Shown here piece by piece: positions 34,788-44,342 of a stretch of 64,000 bases of DNA (positions are counted from its first letter, which is position 1; every line of letters begins with the position of its first letter). The stretch spans positions 65,136 to 129,135 of the forward strand of contig DATLXK010000012.1 in assembly GCA_035575925.1 (NCBI GenBank), read 5' to 3'. The notes under the pieces were generated by a model that did no database searches, was not told the origin of the DNA, and saw nothing but the letters and a program-made list of their open reading frames with translations. The stretch comes from DASWTL01 sp035575925 (lineage in GTDB: Bacteria; Bacteroidota; Bacteroidia; Sphingobacteriales; Sphingobacteriaceae). The translations under genes were made by a program, and so were the position numbers.

Positions 34788-34853
34788 GCGGTTGGTGAAG
34801 ACACTCAACCGGGGCGCAGAGCCGTGGCGGTGTCCCCACCGCCACCCATTAGA
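34788..34853. repeat. Structured repeat, right copy
   Basis: GCGGTTGGTGAAGACACTCA leads into GGGGCGCAGAGCCGTGGCGG and an inverted pair GTGGCGGTG/CCACCGCCAC. It repeats the unit at 34078 with about a dozen differences and follows the toxin stop codon. Confidence 0.85.
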
Positions 34854-34895
34854 TATCATTCATCAGGAAATTATTCATAACCCATTCATATTTTC

Positions 34896-34903
34896 TATTT
34901 TTG
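34896..34903 (+). promoter_or_regulatory. -7 promoter motif of the ABC-F gene
   Basis: TATTTTTG fits TAnnTTTG exactly and ends four bases before the GTG start codon, so the mRNA may be leaderless. Confidence 0.5.
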
Positions 34904-34907
34904 CGCC

Positions 34908-36824
34908 GTGATTGCAATAAATAACCTCACGTTCGAGATCGGTGCTCGGGCATTATACGATGAAGCGAACTGGCACATAAAACCCGGAGAGAAAATAGGT
35001 CTGATCGGTGCTAACGGAACCGGAAAAACTACCCTCTTAAAGATCATTGTTGGTCAGTATTCTCCAACCAGTGGTACAATTTCCATGGCAAAAGATCTGA
35101 AGATGGGGTATCTTAACCAGGATCTTCTCTCCTATCAATCTGACAAAAGCATTCTACACGTAGCTATGGAAGCTTTTGGCCGTCAGAACGAACTCCATAC
35201 AGAAATAGAGGCCATTCTTAAAAAACTGGAAACTGATTATTCTGACGACTTAATTAACAAGCTCAGCGACAAACAGCATGAGTTTGAAACGCTTGACGGT
35301 TATAGTATTGAATATCGCGCGCATGAAATTCTAGCTGGTCTTGGATTTTCTGAAGATGAACAAAACCGCAAGCTGGGTGAATTCTCAGGCGGATGGCGTA
35401 TGCGGGTAATGCTGGCCAAAATACTTTTACAAACTCCAGATATTTTATTACTTGATGAGCCAACCAATCATCTTGATCTACCCTCTATCAAATGGCTGGA
35501 AGGTTATTTGCAAGCTTTTGAGGGTGCTATTGTAATTGTATCTCATGACAGATGGTTCCTGGACCGCGTGGTGAATAAAATTGTTGAAGCAAGAAAAGGA
35601 AAGCTGATCCCTTACTCTGGAAATTATACTTTTTATATGGAAGAGAAAGCTCTTCGTGGAGAAATTCAAAGTGGCCAGTATAAAAACCAGCAAGCAAAAA
35701 TTAAGCAGGAAGAGCGGCTGATTGAACGCTTTAGGGCGAAGGCAAGTAAAGCAAAAATGGCTCAGTCGCGAATTAAGGCACTGGAAAAAATGGATCGTGT
35801 GGATGATGTGGACGACGATAATCCAACCGTGAATTTCAGCTTCAAATTCAGCAAGCAATCAGGCAGACATGTGGTAAGAATAGACGATGTAAGCAAATCT
35901 TACCCTGGCGTGCCTATCTTGAATAAGGCAAGTGCAATTATTGAAAAGGGAGATAAAATCGCTCTTATCGGTGCTAATGGACGAGGTAAATCAACCTTAT
36001 TGAGAATTATTGCTAGCGCAGATAAGAATTTTGAAGGTAAAAGTGAGATCGGACATAATGTAACTCAAACGTTTTTCGCCCAGCATCAGTTAGAGGCATT
36101 ACACCTGGAAAATGAAATTTTAAGAGAGCTCCAGGCCTTTGCGCCCAAACATACAGAGACCGAGCTTCGTTCCATTCTGGGATGTTTTCTCTTTACAGGT
36201 GATGATGCGTTTAAAAAGATCAAGGTATTGTCCGGAGGTGAAAAGTCCAGAGTAGCGTTGGCAAAGGCATTAACGGCAGATGCTAATTTCCTGGTACTTG
36301 ATGAGCCTACCAACCACCTGGACATGCAATCGGTAAATATCCTGATTCAGGCATTGGATCAATTTGAAGGAACATTTATTCTTGTTTCGCACGATAGGTA
36401 TTTATTGGATAATGTTGCAAATAAGATCTGGTTTATTGAAAATCAGCAAATCAAAGAATATCCCGGCACTTATGCAGAATATGAAGAATGGAACTCTAAA
36501 CGCGTTGTGTCTTCAGAAAAGGAATCCGTTATAACAAAATCTGCTATAAAAAAGGAAAAAGAAATTAAACCGGATACGGATAACGACAAATCCAGGGATT
36601 TAAAAAAAATGAACCTGGATTTAAAGCAACTGGAAGATGACATTGCTGAATTAGAGCGGGAAGTTAAAGATGCGGAGTTAGACCTTGCCCGTGAAGAAAT
36701 TTATACTAATCCTGATAAACTATCTGAGGCAAACCGTCGTTATCAGCAGGTAAGCCCCAGGTTATTAAAGGCGCAAGCAGAATGGGAACGTGTCGCAGAA
36801 GAAATTATAGAACGGGAAGTATAA
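34908..36824 (+). CDS. ABC-F family ATPase
   Basis: The protein has 638 residues with two ABC cassettes and no membrane domain: GANGTGKTT, FSGGWRMRVMLAKILL and LLLDEPTNHLD in the first, GANGRGKST, LSGGEKSRVALAKAL and LVLDEPTNHLD in the second, joined by a linker with KAKMAQSRIKALEKM. A coiled-coil tail (DLKQLEDDIAELEREV) resembles Uup. ABC-F proteins act on the ribosome to ease stalled translation or resist antibiotics. The start is GTG, and the family N-terminus (MIAINNLTFEIG) fits it exactly. Confidence 0.93.
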   Translation: MIAINNLTFEIGARALYDEANWHIKPGEKIGLIGANGTGKTTLLKIIVGQYSPTSGTISMAKDLKMGYLNQDLLSYQSDKSILHVAMEAFGRQNELHTEIEAILKKLETDYSDDLINKLSDKQHEFETLDGYSIEYRAHEILAGLGFSEDEQNRKLGEFSGGWRMRVMLAKILLQTPDILLLDEPTNHLDLPSIKWLEGYLQAFEGAIVIVSHDRWFLDRVVNKIVEARKGKLIPYSGNYTFYMEEKALRGEIQSGQYKNQQAKIKQEERLIERFRAKASKAKMAQSRIKALEKMDRVDDVDDDNPTVNFSFKFSKQSGRHVVRIDDVSKSYPGVPILNKASAIIEKGDKIALIGANGRGKSTLLRIIASADKNFEGKSEIGHNVTQTFFAQHQLEALHLENEILRELQAFAPKHTETELRSILGCFLFTGDDAFKKIKVLSGGEKSRVALAKALTADANFLVLDEPTNHLDMQSVNILIQALDQFEGTFILVSHDRYLLDNVANKIWFIENQQIKEYPGTYAEYEEWNSKRVVSSEKESVITKSAIKKEKEIKPDTDNDKSRDLKKMNLDLKQLEDDIAELEREVKDAELDLAREEIYTNPDKLSEANRRYQQVSPRLLKAQAEWERVAEEIIEREV

Positions 36825-36888
36825 ATAATCACTTTGTGCAAAACCAAAGATTATGCTCACTTTAATATTGACAAAAGTTAAATATTGC

Positions 36889-38190
36889 ATGAAGCCGCTA
36901 ATCTTGTTTATAGCTTTTACACTTTGTTATGTATCAGCTTCTGCGCAAAAAAAACGTCCACGGAATACTAACACTACCCCCCAATCCCAGATCAAGTATG
37001 AAAACTTCGTATACCTTCCCCAGATAAAGTCAGTTGAGTTTTATAACAGGGCAAAAGAACAGTCGGTGCCGGTTATTATCTTAGGTACAAATGATGAGTT
37101 GATCCTTGGGTTTGACGATCTTAGAGAAGGCAGAAGAAATATTTCATACTCCTTAGAACATTGTGATGCAGGTTGGGCCAGCAGCCGCTTATCTACATTA
37201 GATTATCTTGAAAGCTTTCCGGAAGATCGTATAAATGATTATAGAAGTTCATTCAATACACTGCAAAAGTACACTCATTATGAAGTTACGATTCCTAATC
37301 TAACCATCAGACCCAAAATATCCGGAAATTACCTATTAAAGGTTTATGAAGATTCTGACCAGAGAAAATTGATCCTGACGAGGCGCTTTTATGTTGTTGA
37401 GCCAAAAACCAGTATTAGTGCAGAAGTTTCTTTTTCAAGTGATATTGCAGAGAGAAATCGCAGGCAAAAAGTTAACTTTATAGTGAATCACCCACAATTG
37501 AGTATTCAGAACCCGTATACTGATGTAAAGGTTATAGCTATTCAAAACGGCCGTGATGATTTGATGCAAACTTCTCAGCGCCCAACGTTCATCAGGCAAA
37601 ATCAATTAGTGTATAATGATTTGCGCAACTTTGACTTTTTTGGAAGTAACGAATTCAGACGATTTGATATAAGGAGCTTGAGGTTTCAATCCGAAAGAAT
37701 CTCTAGAATTGAGAAAGACAGCCTTAACAGAATATTTCTAATTAATGATCCCATACAATCAAGAAGCAGTTACACGTATATTTTTGATGAAAATGGTGCT
37801 TTTTTTATCCGTAATCAGGATGGCAGGGATGATCGCACCGATGCTGATTATGCTATGGTGCAATTCACACTGGTAGCAAATAAACCTGCAACTGCCGGAA
37901 ACGCATACGTAATAGGCAAATTCAACGATTATCAAATCAGTGAGGATAATAAACTTTTTTATGATGAAGCCCGCAAGCGATTTTACGGTGCAGCCTTTTT
38001 AAAGCAAGGAGTGTACGATTATCAATACATTTGGCAGGAAGAGGGCAGTAAACTACCCGACCATAACGTTTTTAACGGCTCTTTTTTTGAGACTGAAAAC
38101 AACTACCAGATCTTTTTTTACTACCGTAGGCCGGGATCAAGATGGGATGAGCTTATTGGCTTTACTCAAATCAATTCTGTAAAAAGATAG
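36889..38190 (+). CDS. T9SS Plug protein (former DUF5103)
   Basis: The protein has 433 residues from the ATG at 36889, which gives a signal peptide ending SASAQ. Motifs of the family are present: YLPQIKSVEFYNRAKEQSVP, LILGFDDLREGRRNISYSLEHCDAGW and a C-terminal DVFNGSFFE-like NVFNGSFFETENNYQIFFYY with YRRPGSRWDELIG. The Plug protein closes the free side of the SprA translocon pore in type IX secretion, so this organism should have that system; no other T9SS gene is in the window. It follows the ABC-F gene by 64 bases. Confidence 0.88.
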   Translation: MKPLILFIAFTLCYVSASAQKKRPRNTNTTPQSQIKYENFVYLPQIKSVEFYNRAKEQSVPVIILGTNDELILGFDDLREGRRNISYSLEHCDAGWASSRLSTLDYLESFPEDRINDYRSSFNTLQKYTHYEVTIPNLTIRPKISGNYLLKVYEDSDQRKLILTRRFYVVEPKTSISAEVSFSSDIAERNRRQKVNFIVNHPQLSIQNPYTDVKVIAIQNGRDDLMQTSQRPTFIRQNQLVYNDLRNFDFFGSNEFRRFDIRSLRFQSERISRIEKDSLNRIFLINDPIQSRSSYTYIFDENGAFFIRNQDGRDDRTDADYAMVQFTLVANKPATAGNAYVIGKFNDYQISEDNKLFYDEARKRFYGAAFLKQGVYDYQYIWQEEGSKLPDHNVFNGSFFETENNYQIFFYYRRPGSRWDELIGFTQINSVKR

Positions 38191-38254
38191 TTGAAAAACG
38201 ATTGCAAGATTGCGCCCGGCCTGCAACCGGCATAAAAGATTAACTTCGCCTTTA

Positions 38255-38782
38255 ATGAGTACAAAAACAAAACCGGCAAAGGCTTCATTCACAATTATGA
38301 ATGAGTTGGTTCTCCCTAATGATACCAATACATTAAACAATCTCATGGGAGGCCGTCTGCTACACTGGATGGATATTGCAGCAGCCATATCTGCTCAAAA
38401 GCATTGCAATCAAATAGTAGTTACTGCTTCTGTAGATAATGTTTCTTTTAAACATCCTATCAAATTAGGTGATGTGATCACTATTGAGGCTAAAGTTACA
38501 CGTTCATTTCACACATCAATGGAAGTCAGACTGGATGTATGGGCCGAAAATATCCCGTCGGGTTCCAGGATTAAATCCAATGAAGCTTATTATACTTTTG
38601 TGGCCATAAAACAGGCTGAAAATCCTATTTCAATTCCTGAAGTGCAGCCTGAATCAGAGGAAGAACTAAAATTATATGAGGGAGCATTACGGAGACGCCA
38701 GTTACGCTTAATACTGGGAGGAAAGATGCAGCCCGACGATGCTACCGAATTGAAAGCTTTATTTATTAAAGATCACGACTAA
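38255..38782 (+). CDS. Acyl-CoA thioesterase, hotdog fold
   Basis: The protein has 175 residues from the ATG at 38255. The BFIT/YciA-type hotdog motif is clear: MNELVLPNDTNTLNNLMGG, then HWMDIAAAISA with the catalytic Asp, and SVDNVSFKHPIKLGDVI. It should cleave acyl-CoA to free acid and CoA, probably as a hexamer in the cytosol. A motif one base off the -7 box (TAACTTCG) lies just upstream. Its 3' end overlaps the convergent EVE gene by four bases. Confidence 0.92.
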   Translation: MSTKTKPAKASFTIMNELVLPNDTNTLNNLMGGRLLHWMDIAAAISAQKHCNQIVVTASVDNVSFKHPIKLGDVITIEAKVTRSFHTSMEVRLDVWAENIPSGSRIKSNEAYYTFVAIKQAENPISIPEVQPESEEELKLYEGALRRRQLRLILGGKMQPDDATELKALFIKDHD

Positions 38783-39201
38783 TTTCCGGGGCTGCTTATC
38801 TCTAATATCCGGTCAAATTCTTCTGCCTTCAAAGCCATTACAGATAAGCGTCCCTGGCGTACCAGGCCAATATCTTTTAAGCGGCTATCTGCTTTAATCT
38901 GTTCCAGGGTTACCGGATTTTTAAGTGTTTCAACAGGCACAAGATCTACAACTACCCAGTTTGGATCTTCGGATGTAGGATCCTGATAGTGTTCTTTAAC
39001 AACCTTTGCAACTCCTACAACTTCCTTGCCCTCATTACTATGATAAAACAGCACCAAGTCGCTCTCCCTCATCGCTTTTAAGTTATTACGTGCCTGAAAA
39101 TTACGTACACCATCCCAAAAGGTACGGCCTTCCTGAGTAAATTTGTCCCAGCTATATTTTACAGGTTCAGATTTTACGAGCCAGTGTTGTGGTTTTTTCA
39201 T
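38779..39201 (-). CDS. EVE domain protein
   Basis: The protein has 140 residues and is a single EVE/PUA-like domain: HWLVKSEPVKYSWDKF, WDGVRNFQARNNLKAM, LVLFYHSNEGKEVVGVAKV and FDRILEI. EVE domains bind modified bases in DNA or RNA, and stand-alone members of this subgroup are widespread. It sits next to a type IIG restriction-modification gene (divergent, 257 bases apart); a shared link to modified DNA is possible but unproven. Confidence 0.93.
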   Translation of the reverse strand: MKKPQHWLVKSEPVKYSWDKFTQEGRTFWDGVRNFQARNNLKAMRESDLVLFYHSNEGKEVVGVAKVVKEHYQDPTSEDPNWVVVDLVPVETLKNPVTLEQIKADSRLKDIGLVRQGRLSVMALKAEEFDRILEISSPGN

Positions 39202-39458
39202 TGTTTTTGGTACCTCGGGCTGTTTTAATTAACTAATGGTGACAAAGATAAATGAAAACATAAATTGAACATGAAGAAATAGTCACAATCAAAAGTTATT
39301 CATTTTTTTGAATGGATATGATTTTACCCTTTATATACCTGCTGATCTTAATAAACCTTATATCTTCTTAATTTATAAAATAAACCAAAGAGGAAGTCTT
39401 ATCGAGATTTAACTAAAACTTTAAAATATATCAGTCCTAAATTTAGTAATATTGAGAT

Positions 39459-42400
39459 ATGACTCTTCAATCATACGTCGACATAATAAATCTTCGATAC
39501 AAAACCGGAATAAGCAGGGAACATACTTACAGGGGGGATTTACAAGCTCTGCTAATGAATTTACTCCCGGATATTTTAGTTACAAATGAACCTGCCAGAG
39601 TGGCCTGTGGAGCTCCTGATTATATGTTAACAAGGAAAGATATTCCTGTAGGATATATTGAGGCAAAAGATATTGGGGTTGATTTACATTCAAAAACCCT
39701 AAAAGAGCAGTTCGAAAGATATAAATCCGGGCTAAGCAATCTGATATTTACAGATTATCTTGATTTTCATTTTTATAAAGATGGGGTTTTCACAACAAGC
39801 GTTTCCATAGCAAAGATTGAAAACGGTGCCATTATTCCGATTCCTTCCAATTTCGATACCTTTCAAGGACTTATTAAGAACTTTGCGTTAACAATATCCC
39901 AGACTATTAAAAGCCCTACTAAACTAGCTGAAATGATGGCCGGTAAGGCAAAGTTAATGGCTGACATTATTGAGAAGTCGTTAAATTTCGATGATGATAA
40001 CGATACCCAAAGCAGTTTAAAAAAGCAAATGCTTTCATTTAAGCAAATGCTTATCCATGATATAGATAATAAAGCATTCTCTGATATTTATGCACAGACG
40101 ATTGCTTATGGAATGTTTGCTGCAAGATATCACGACCCAACTCTACCAACTTTCAGCAGGCAGGAAGCTGCTACCCTGATACCAAAATCAAACCCATTTC
40201 TGCGAAAATTATTTCAGGATATTGCAGGATATGACCTGGATGACCGCTTAGTTTGGATTGTTGATGAGTTGGTCAATATATTTTTAGCTAGTGATGTTGC
40301 AGATATCATGCGGAACTTTGGTAAGAGCACCAAGCAGGAAGATCCGGTGGTTCACTTTTATGAAACTTTCCTTGCTGCATACAATCCTGCATTACGTAAG
40401 GCTAGGGGAGTATGGTACACGCCCCAACCGGTTGTAAATTTTATAGTTCGGGCAGTGGATGATATTCTAAAAACGGAATTTAACCTTCCGCAAGGCCTGG
40501 CTGATACCACAAAGATTAAAGTAAAAAGTAAGCACCATACCAAAGCTACTACCGATCAACGATCCAAGATGAAGGAAGTTGAACTTGAGCACGAAGTCCA
40601 TAAAGTTCAGATTTTAGATCCTGCGACAGGCACCGGAACATTTCTGGCAGAAGTTGTCAGGCATATTTATAAAAACTTCGAAGGTCAACAGGGGATCTGG
40701 AGTAATTATGTCAACCAGCATTTAATACCACGGTTAAATGGTTTCGAGCTGCTCATGGCAAGTTATGCAATGGCACATTTAAAGATGGACATGCTATTAA
40801 CCGAGACCGGGTATAAAGCTACTACCGATCAGCGGTTAAGGATATTTCTTACCAATAGTCTGGAAGAAGCTCATCGGGATACTGGAACTTTATTTAGTTC
40901 CTGGTTGAGTGATGAGGCTGATCAGGCGAATGCTGTTAAAAGGGATACGCCGGTTATGGTTGTGATTGGAAATCCTCCCTATAGTGTGAGTAGCAGTAAC
41001 AAAAGTGAATGGATAGAAAAGTTAACAGCGGACTATAAAAAAGACTTAAAGGAAAAGAACATACAACCCCTGTCAGACGATTATATCAAATTTATAAGGT
41101 TCGGGCAGCACTTCATAGAAAAAAATGGAGACGGCATACTAGCTTATATCTCTAATAACAGTTTCTTGGATGGATTGATACATAGACAAATGAGGAAACA
41201 TTTATTGGAAGGCTTCGATGATATATATATCCTTGATTTACATGGTGACGCAAAGAAGCAGGAAATTTGCCTTGACGGCTCCCCGGACCAAAACGTTTTC
41301 GACATAATGCAAGGCGTAAGCATTAATATTTTTGTTAAGACCTCTCGAACTAAAAATTTAGGTAAAATATACCACTCTAGTTTGCAAGGTAGCCGTAATT
41401 ACAAATATGAATTTCTGAACCAGAATAAGCTTTCTACTATCAACTGGAAGGACTTAGATTTCAATGAACCAAATTTTTTCTTTGTTGAAAAGAACTTTTC
41501 AGGCAAAGAAACTTATGAAATTGGATTTAAACTTGATGAACTTTTCACAAAATACAATAATGGAATTGAAACCGGAAAGGACAGCTTCTTTTATTCATTA
41601 TCGAAAAATGAACATATTAAGTTGTTAAAGCTTGCTTTTTCTAATAAATCGGAAGCTATTAAGGATTTTCAAATAACCAATACAGAAAGTTTTAAATTTC
41701 TTGATAAGTTGTCTGTAAGCACTTTCAACGAAAATTTACTAAGACCAATCAGCTATCGACCATTCGATGTTATATCTTGTTACTATGACAGGGATTTGCA
41801 AAGAAGACCTGCTTACAGTACAATGAGAAATTTATTCAAACCCAATCTTGGCTTATTAGTTCCAAGACAAGTAAATGATAATTTTCATCATGTCTTCATC
41901 TCAAGTTACCCAACTGACTGTAATTTAACAGGCACTGCTAAGAAATTTGGAAGTGCTCCACTTTTTCCACTGTATGTTTATCCAGAAACTAGCAGTCAAC
42001 AAACCTTATCTCCAAACCAAAGAATAGCTAATCTTAGTAAAGACATTATCAATAACATTGCGAAGAAATTAGAAATATCCTTTACTAATGAAAAAGTGGA
42101 GAATAACAAAACGTTTGCACCTATTGACATTTTAGATTATATCTATTCAGTTTTACATTCACCTGCCTATAGAGATAAATACAAAGAGTTTTTAAAAATC
42201 GACTTTCCGCGAGTTCCATATCCTCAAGATCAAAACACCTTCTGGAAACTGGTAAAACTGGGTGGAGAGTTAAGACAAATCCATTTATTAGAAAGCCCAG
42301 AGGTTAACAAATACATTACCCAATATCCTATTGATGGAGATAACATTGTAACTAAAATTAAATTCGAAGAGAATTACGAAATAATTGATGGTGATACAAT

Positions 42401-42644
42401 AACTAATATGGATCCTGTTTATCCGATGGGAAGGGTTTATATTAACGACACGCAGTTTTTTCAACTGGTGCCGGAAGTTGCCTGGAAGTTCTATATCGGA
42501 GGATATCAACCAGCTCAAAAATGGTTAAAAGATCGAAAAGGAAGAGAATTGAGTTTTGAGGATATTTTACATTATCAGAAGGTTATAGTAGCATTGAAGA
42601 GAACTGATGAATTAATGAAGGAAATTGACTTGGTAACAATTTAA
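39459..42644 (+). CDS. Type IIG (single-chain) restriction-modification enzyme
   Basis: The protein has 1061 residues. The N-terminal PD-(D/E)xK nuclease has PDY at 53-55 and EAK at 68-70. A helical linker follows to about 330, then an N6-adenine methyltransferase with YTPQPVVNFIV, motif I DPATGTGTFL (about 387-396) and motif IV NPPYS (505-509), and a C-terminal target-recognition region. Cutting, methylation and recognition thus reside in one chain, and no separate S or helicase subunit is needed. It is flanked by AT-rich DNA with tiny ORFs, which suggests an acquired island. A 20-base DNA repeat occurs inside (40542 and 40815). Confidence 0.92.
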   Translation: MTLQSYVDIINLRYKTGISREHTYRGDLQALLMNLLPDILVTNEPARVACGAPDYMLTRKDIPVGYIEAKDIGVDLHSKTLKEQFERYKSGLSNLIFTDYLDFHFYKDGVFTTSVSIAKIENGAIIPIPSNFDTFQGLIKNFALTISQTIKSPTKLAEMMAGKAKLMADIIEKSLNFDDDNDTQSSLKKQMLSFKQMLIHDIDNKAFSDIYAQTIAYGMFAARYHDPTLPTFSRQEAATLIPKSNPFLRKLFQDIAGYDLDDRLVWIVDELVNIFLASDVADIMRNFGKSTKQEDPVVHFYETFLAAYNPALRKARGVWYTPQPVVNFIVRAVDDILKTEFNLPQGLADTTKIKVKSKHHTKATTDQRSKMKEVELEHEVHKVQILDPATGTGTFLAEVVRHIYKNFEGQQGIWSNYVNQHLIPRLNGFELLMASYAMAHLKMDMLLTETGYKATTDQRLRIFLTNSLEEAHRDTGTLFSSWLSDEADQANAVKRDTPVMVVIGNPPYSVSSSNKSEWIEKLTADYKKDLKEKNIQPLSDDYIKFIRFGQHFIEKNGDGILAYISNNSFLDGLIHRQMRKHLLEGFDDIYILDLHGDAKKQEICLDGSPDQNVFDIMQGVSINIFVKTSRTKNLGKIYHSSLQGSRNYKYEFLNQNKLSTINWKDLDFNEPNFFFVEKNFSGKETYEIGFKLDELFTKYNNGIETGKDSFFYSLSKNEHIKLLKLAFSNKSEAIKDFQITNTESFKFLDKLSVSTFNENLLRPISYRPFDVISCYYDRDLQRRPAYSTMRNLFKPNLGLLVPRQVNDNFHHVFISSYPTDCNLTGTAKKFGSAPLFPLYVYPETSSQQTLSPNQRIANLSKDIINNIAKKLEISFTNEKVENNKTFAPIDILDYIYSVLHSPAYRDKYKEFLKIDFPRVPYPQDQNTFWKLVKLGGELRQIHLLESPEVNKYITQYPIDGDNIVTKIKFEENYEIIDGDTITNMDPVYPMGRVYINDTQFFQLVPEVAWKFYIGGYQPAQKWLKDRKGRELSFEDILHYQKVIVALKRTDELMKEIDLVTI

Positions 42645-42734
42645 CACTTAGTTATAGATGGAGGCAGCAAGCGATTTACTAATAGCTTAAAATAAGGGTA
42701 AATAAATTAATTGCCCTGTATTGCCCGTAACTAT

Positions 42735-42959
42735 TCACGCTGCATTATAATATTCGGGATACCGGGCGGGCTTTAGTTTATTAATTTCTACGTAAAAGTA
42801 CTGCTCTGCTTTATCAACAATACAACGCACCTTAGCTATTGTTGTATCAGTCTGAAAAAGTGATAGCACCTGCCCCATCATAGTAAGGCCCACCATTGAA
42901 AAATCTACAATATCACCTAAATTAATAAAGCTTGCTGATGGTTTTTCTACTGCTATCAT
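42735..42959 (-). CDS. Small beta-barrel-like protein (candidate gene)
   Basis: The ORF has 74 residues. The stretch GDIVDFSMVGLTMMGQVLSL followed by KVRCIVDKAEQYFYVEINKLKP has the strand pattern of a small SH3/Tudor-like barrel. It lies downstream of another tiny ORF on the same strand with an 11-base gap, so the two could be a mini-operon. It faces the 3' end of the restriction-modification gene. No function can be assigned. Confidence 0.5.
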   Translation of the reverse strand: MIAVEKPSASFINLGDIVDFSMVGLTMMGQVLSLFQTDTTIAKVRCIVDKAEQYFYVEINKLKPARYPEYYNAA

Positions 42960-42970
42960 ATCAATACGTT

Positions 42971-43165
42971 TTAATTATAATTCCTGTAAATAACCTTTAA
43001 CTTAGTAGACAGAACAGTACACAAAGACGCTTTATTTGAATACAATTGTGAACATGTGCTTTTTAAATGTGATGGAATTTGTACTGAGGGAGCATGCATC
43101 ATTACCACTTTAGCTTCAGAAATAGTTTGTTTTACAACGGGAGATGATGTTAGCTTAATAATCAT
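42971..43165 (-). CDS. Tiny hypothetical protein (candidate gene)
   Basis: The ORF has 64 residues and starts MIIKLTSSPVVKQTISEAKV. It contains Cys residues in STCSQLYSNKASLCTV and has a basic C-terminus. There is no recognisable domain. The ATG start and close spacing to the next ORF are the only support; it could be a chance ORF in AT-rich DNA. Confidence 0.35.
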   Translation of the reverse strand: MIIKLTSSPVVKQTISEAKVVMMHAPSVQIPSHLKSTCSQLYSNKASLCTVLSTKLKVIYRNYN

Positions 43166-43588
43166 GGTAATAATTGGTTTAATTGATAAATTAATTAAAT
43201 CAAATGTTTTGCCAATAATTTTATATGCAAATTAGAACTATATGTGAGCAAAAAAATTATCACAACGGGCATTTTATTACCAGTATTTTCCCAGAAAGAA
43301 CATTTTCTAAGATAACTGATCGCTCACAGTTCTCCTTTCCTAATTGTCGATGATAAATTACAAGGTTTGTTGATAATGATATACATTTAAAACACAGGAG
43401 CAGATTGGGTTTCTTAATTATGCTAAATTAACGAAAATCCAATAAAATGCGTTATAACGTATCTAGGGCACTATTTCGGTTGTTTTATATTTGGTAAATC
43501 TTGCCTTTATAAATATTGGCACCTGATTTGTTTACACCCTTATGAACAATCAGAGTCCTAACCAAGGACTTCACATACTAACGACAAG
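43166..43588. other. AT-rich intergenic stretch
   Basis: About 420 bases without a supported gene. I see no RNA gene, exact TAnnTTTG box or clear terminator; it presumably carries promoters for the flanking tiny ORFs. Confidence 0.5.
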
Positions 43589-43783
43589 ATGGAAAATCAA
43601 TTAAAAATAACGAATACGGCTTACCCGGATGGTAGCGTAGTAATGTACTTGCATGGCATGATGCCCCCAGCAATTAAAAATATGGGTTCTATAATGAAGC
43701 AGGCTGTTTACAATTCAATTGTAAATGAGAATACCCAAGTTCCTAGTTTTATGTTAAAGAAACACCTCTCGAAAGCTGGATAA
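43589..43783 (+). CDS. Small protein with YPDGS motif
   Basis: The 64-residue protein reads MENQLKITNTAYPDGSVVMY at its start and continues HGMMPPAIKNMGSIMKQAVY. The first 20 residues match the tiny ORF at 20665 (LKI..T.YPDGS.V.Y..G), which indicates a small paralogous family. There is no signal peptide. It stands alone between long AT-rich stretches. Function unknown. Confidence 0.55.
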   Translation: MENQLKITNTAYPDGSVVMYLHGMMPPAIKNMGSIMKQAVYNSIVNENTQVPSFMLKKHLSKAG

Positions 43784-44342
43784 ACTTTTACTTTTCAAGT
43801 GGCCGATACTTTTATCAATTGAAGATTCAAATTAGGAATTTCAATTGATAAATACGAAAGTAATACGGCGCTACTTATGTTTCTACCTAGTTCTATAGTC
43901 CAATAGCTTTTAAGCTAGAATTATAGTTTTTCAGGATTCTATTACCTTGCCAATGAAATTCTAATATGAGCTTCCTAAATCTTGGGATTTCACGGAATTA
44001 ACATTTATAGGCCTTTTATTTTCCCTTTTTCAGATTCTATTCGTTTTAAACGTTTACAATAACATTGCCTGGGCTATGATACGGCAGATCATTTCCCAGC
44101 ATTTAAATGGTAATTAAAGGTGATATGGATCCTGTATTATTATGTAACAATTAGCACACCCGCATATTGGGGAGTAATATCCACAAACAACCTTTCAATT
44201 CCCCGGTTCAATTTACCCAAACTTAAAAAAACCATGATATACACGTGTTTAACTTCCTTTAGTATAGTGGTACATCTATTGAATAGAAACACATAGGATT
44301 AAGTTTACATTCTCAACATTTAACTTTTTACTTAACCGTATT
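43784..44342. other. Long leader or intergenic region before the pilin-like genes
   Basis: About 560 bases with no supported gene. It should contain the promoter for the three-gene secreted cluster; I found no exact -7 box, the nearest being TAAGTTTA around 44305. Confidence 0.45.

Noticed and set aside
38200..38254. Upstream extension of the thioesterase
   Set aside because: The added residues are basic and unlike the family; the ATG at 38255 fits the usual N-terminus.
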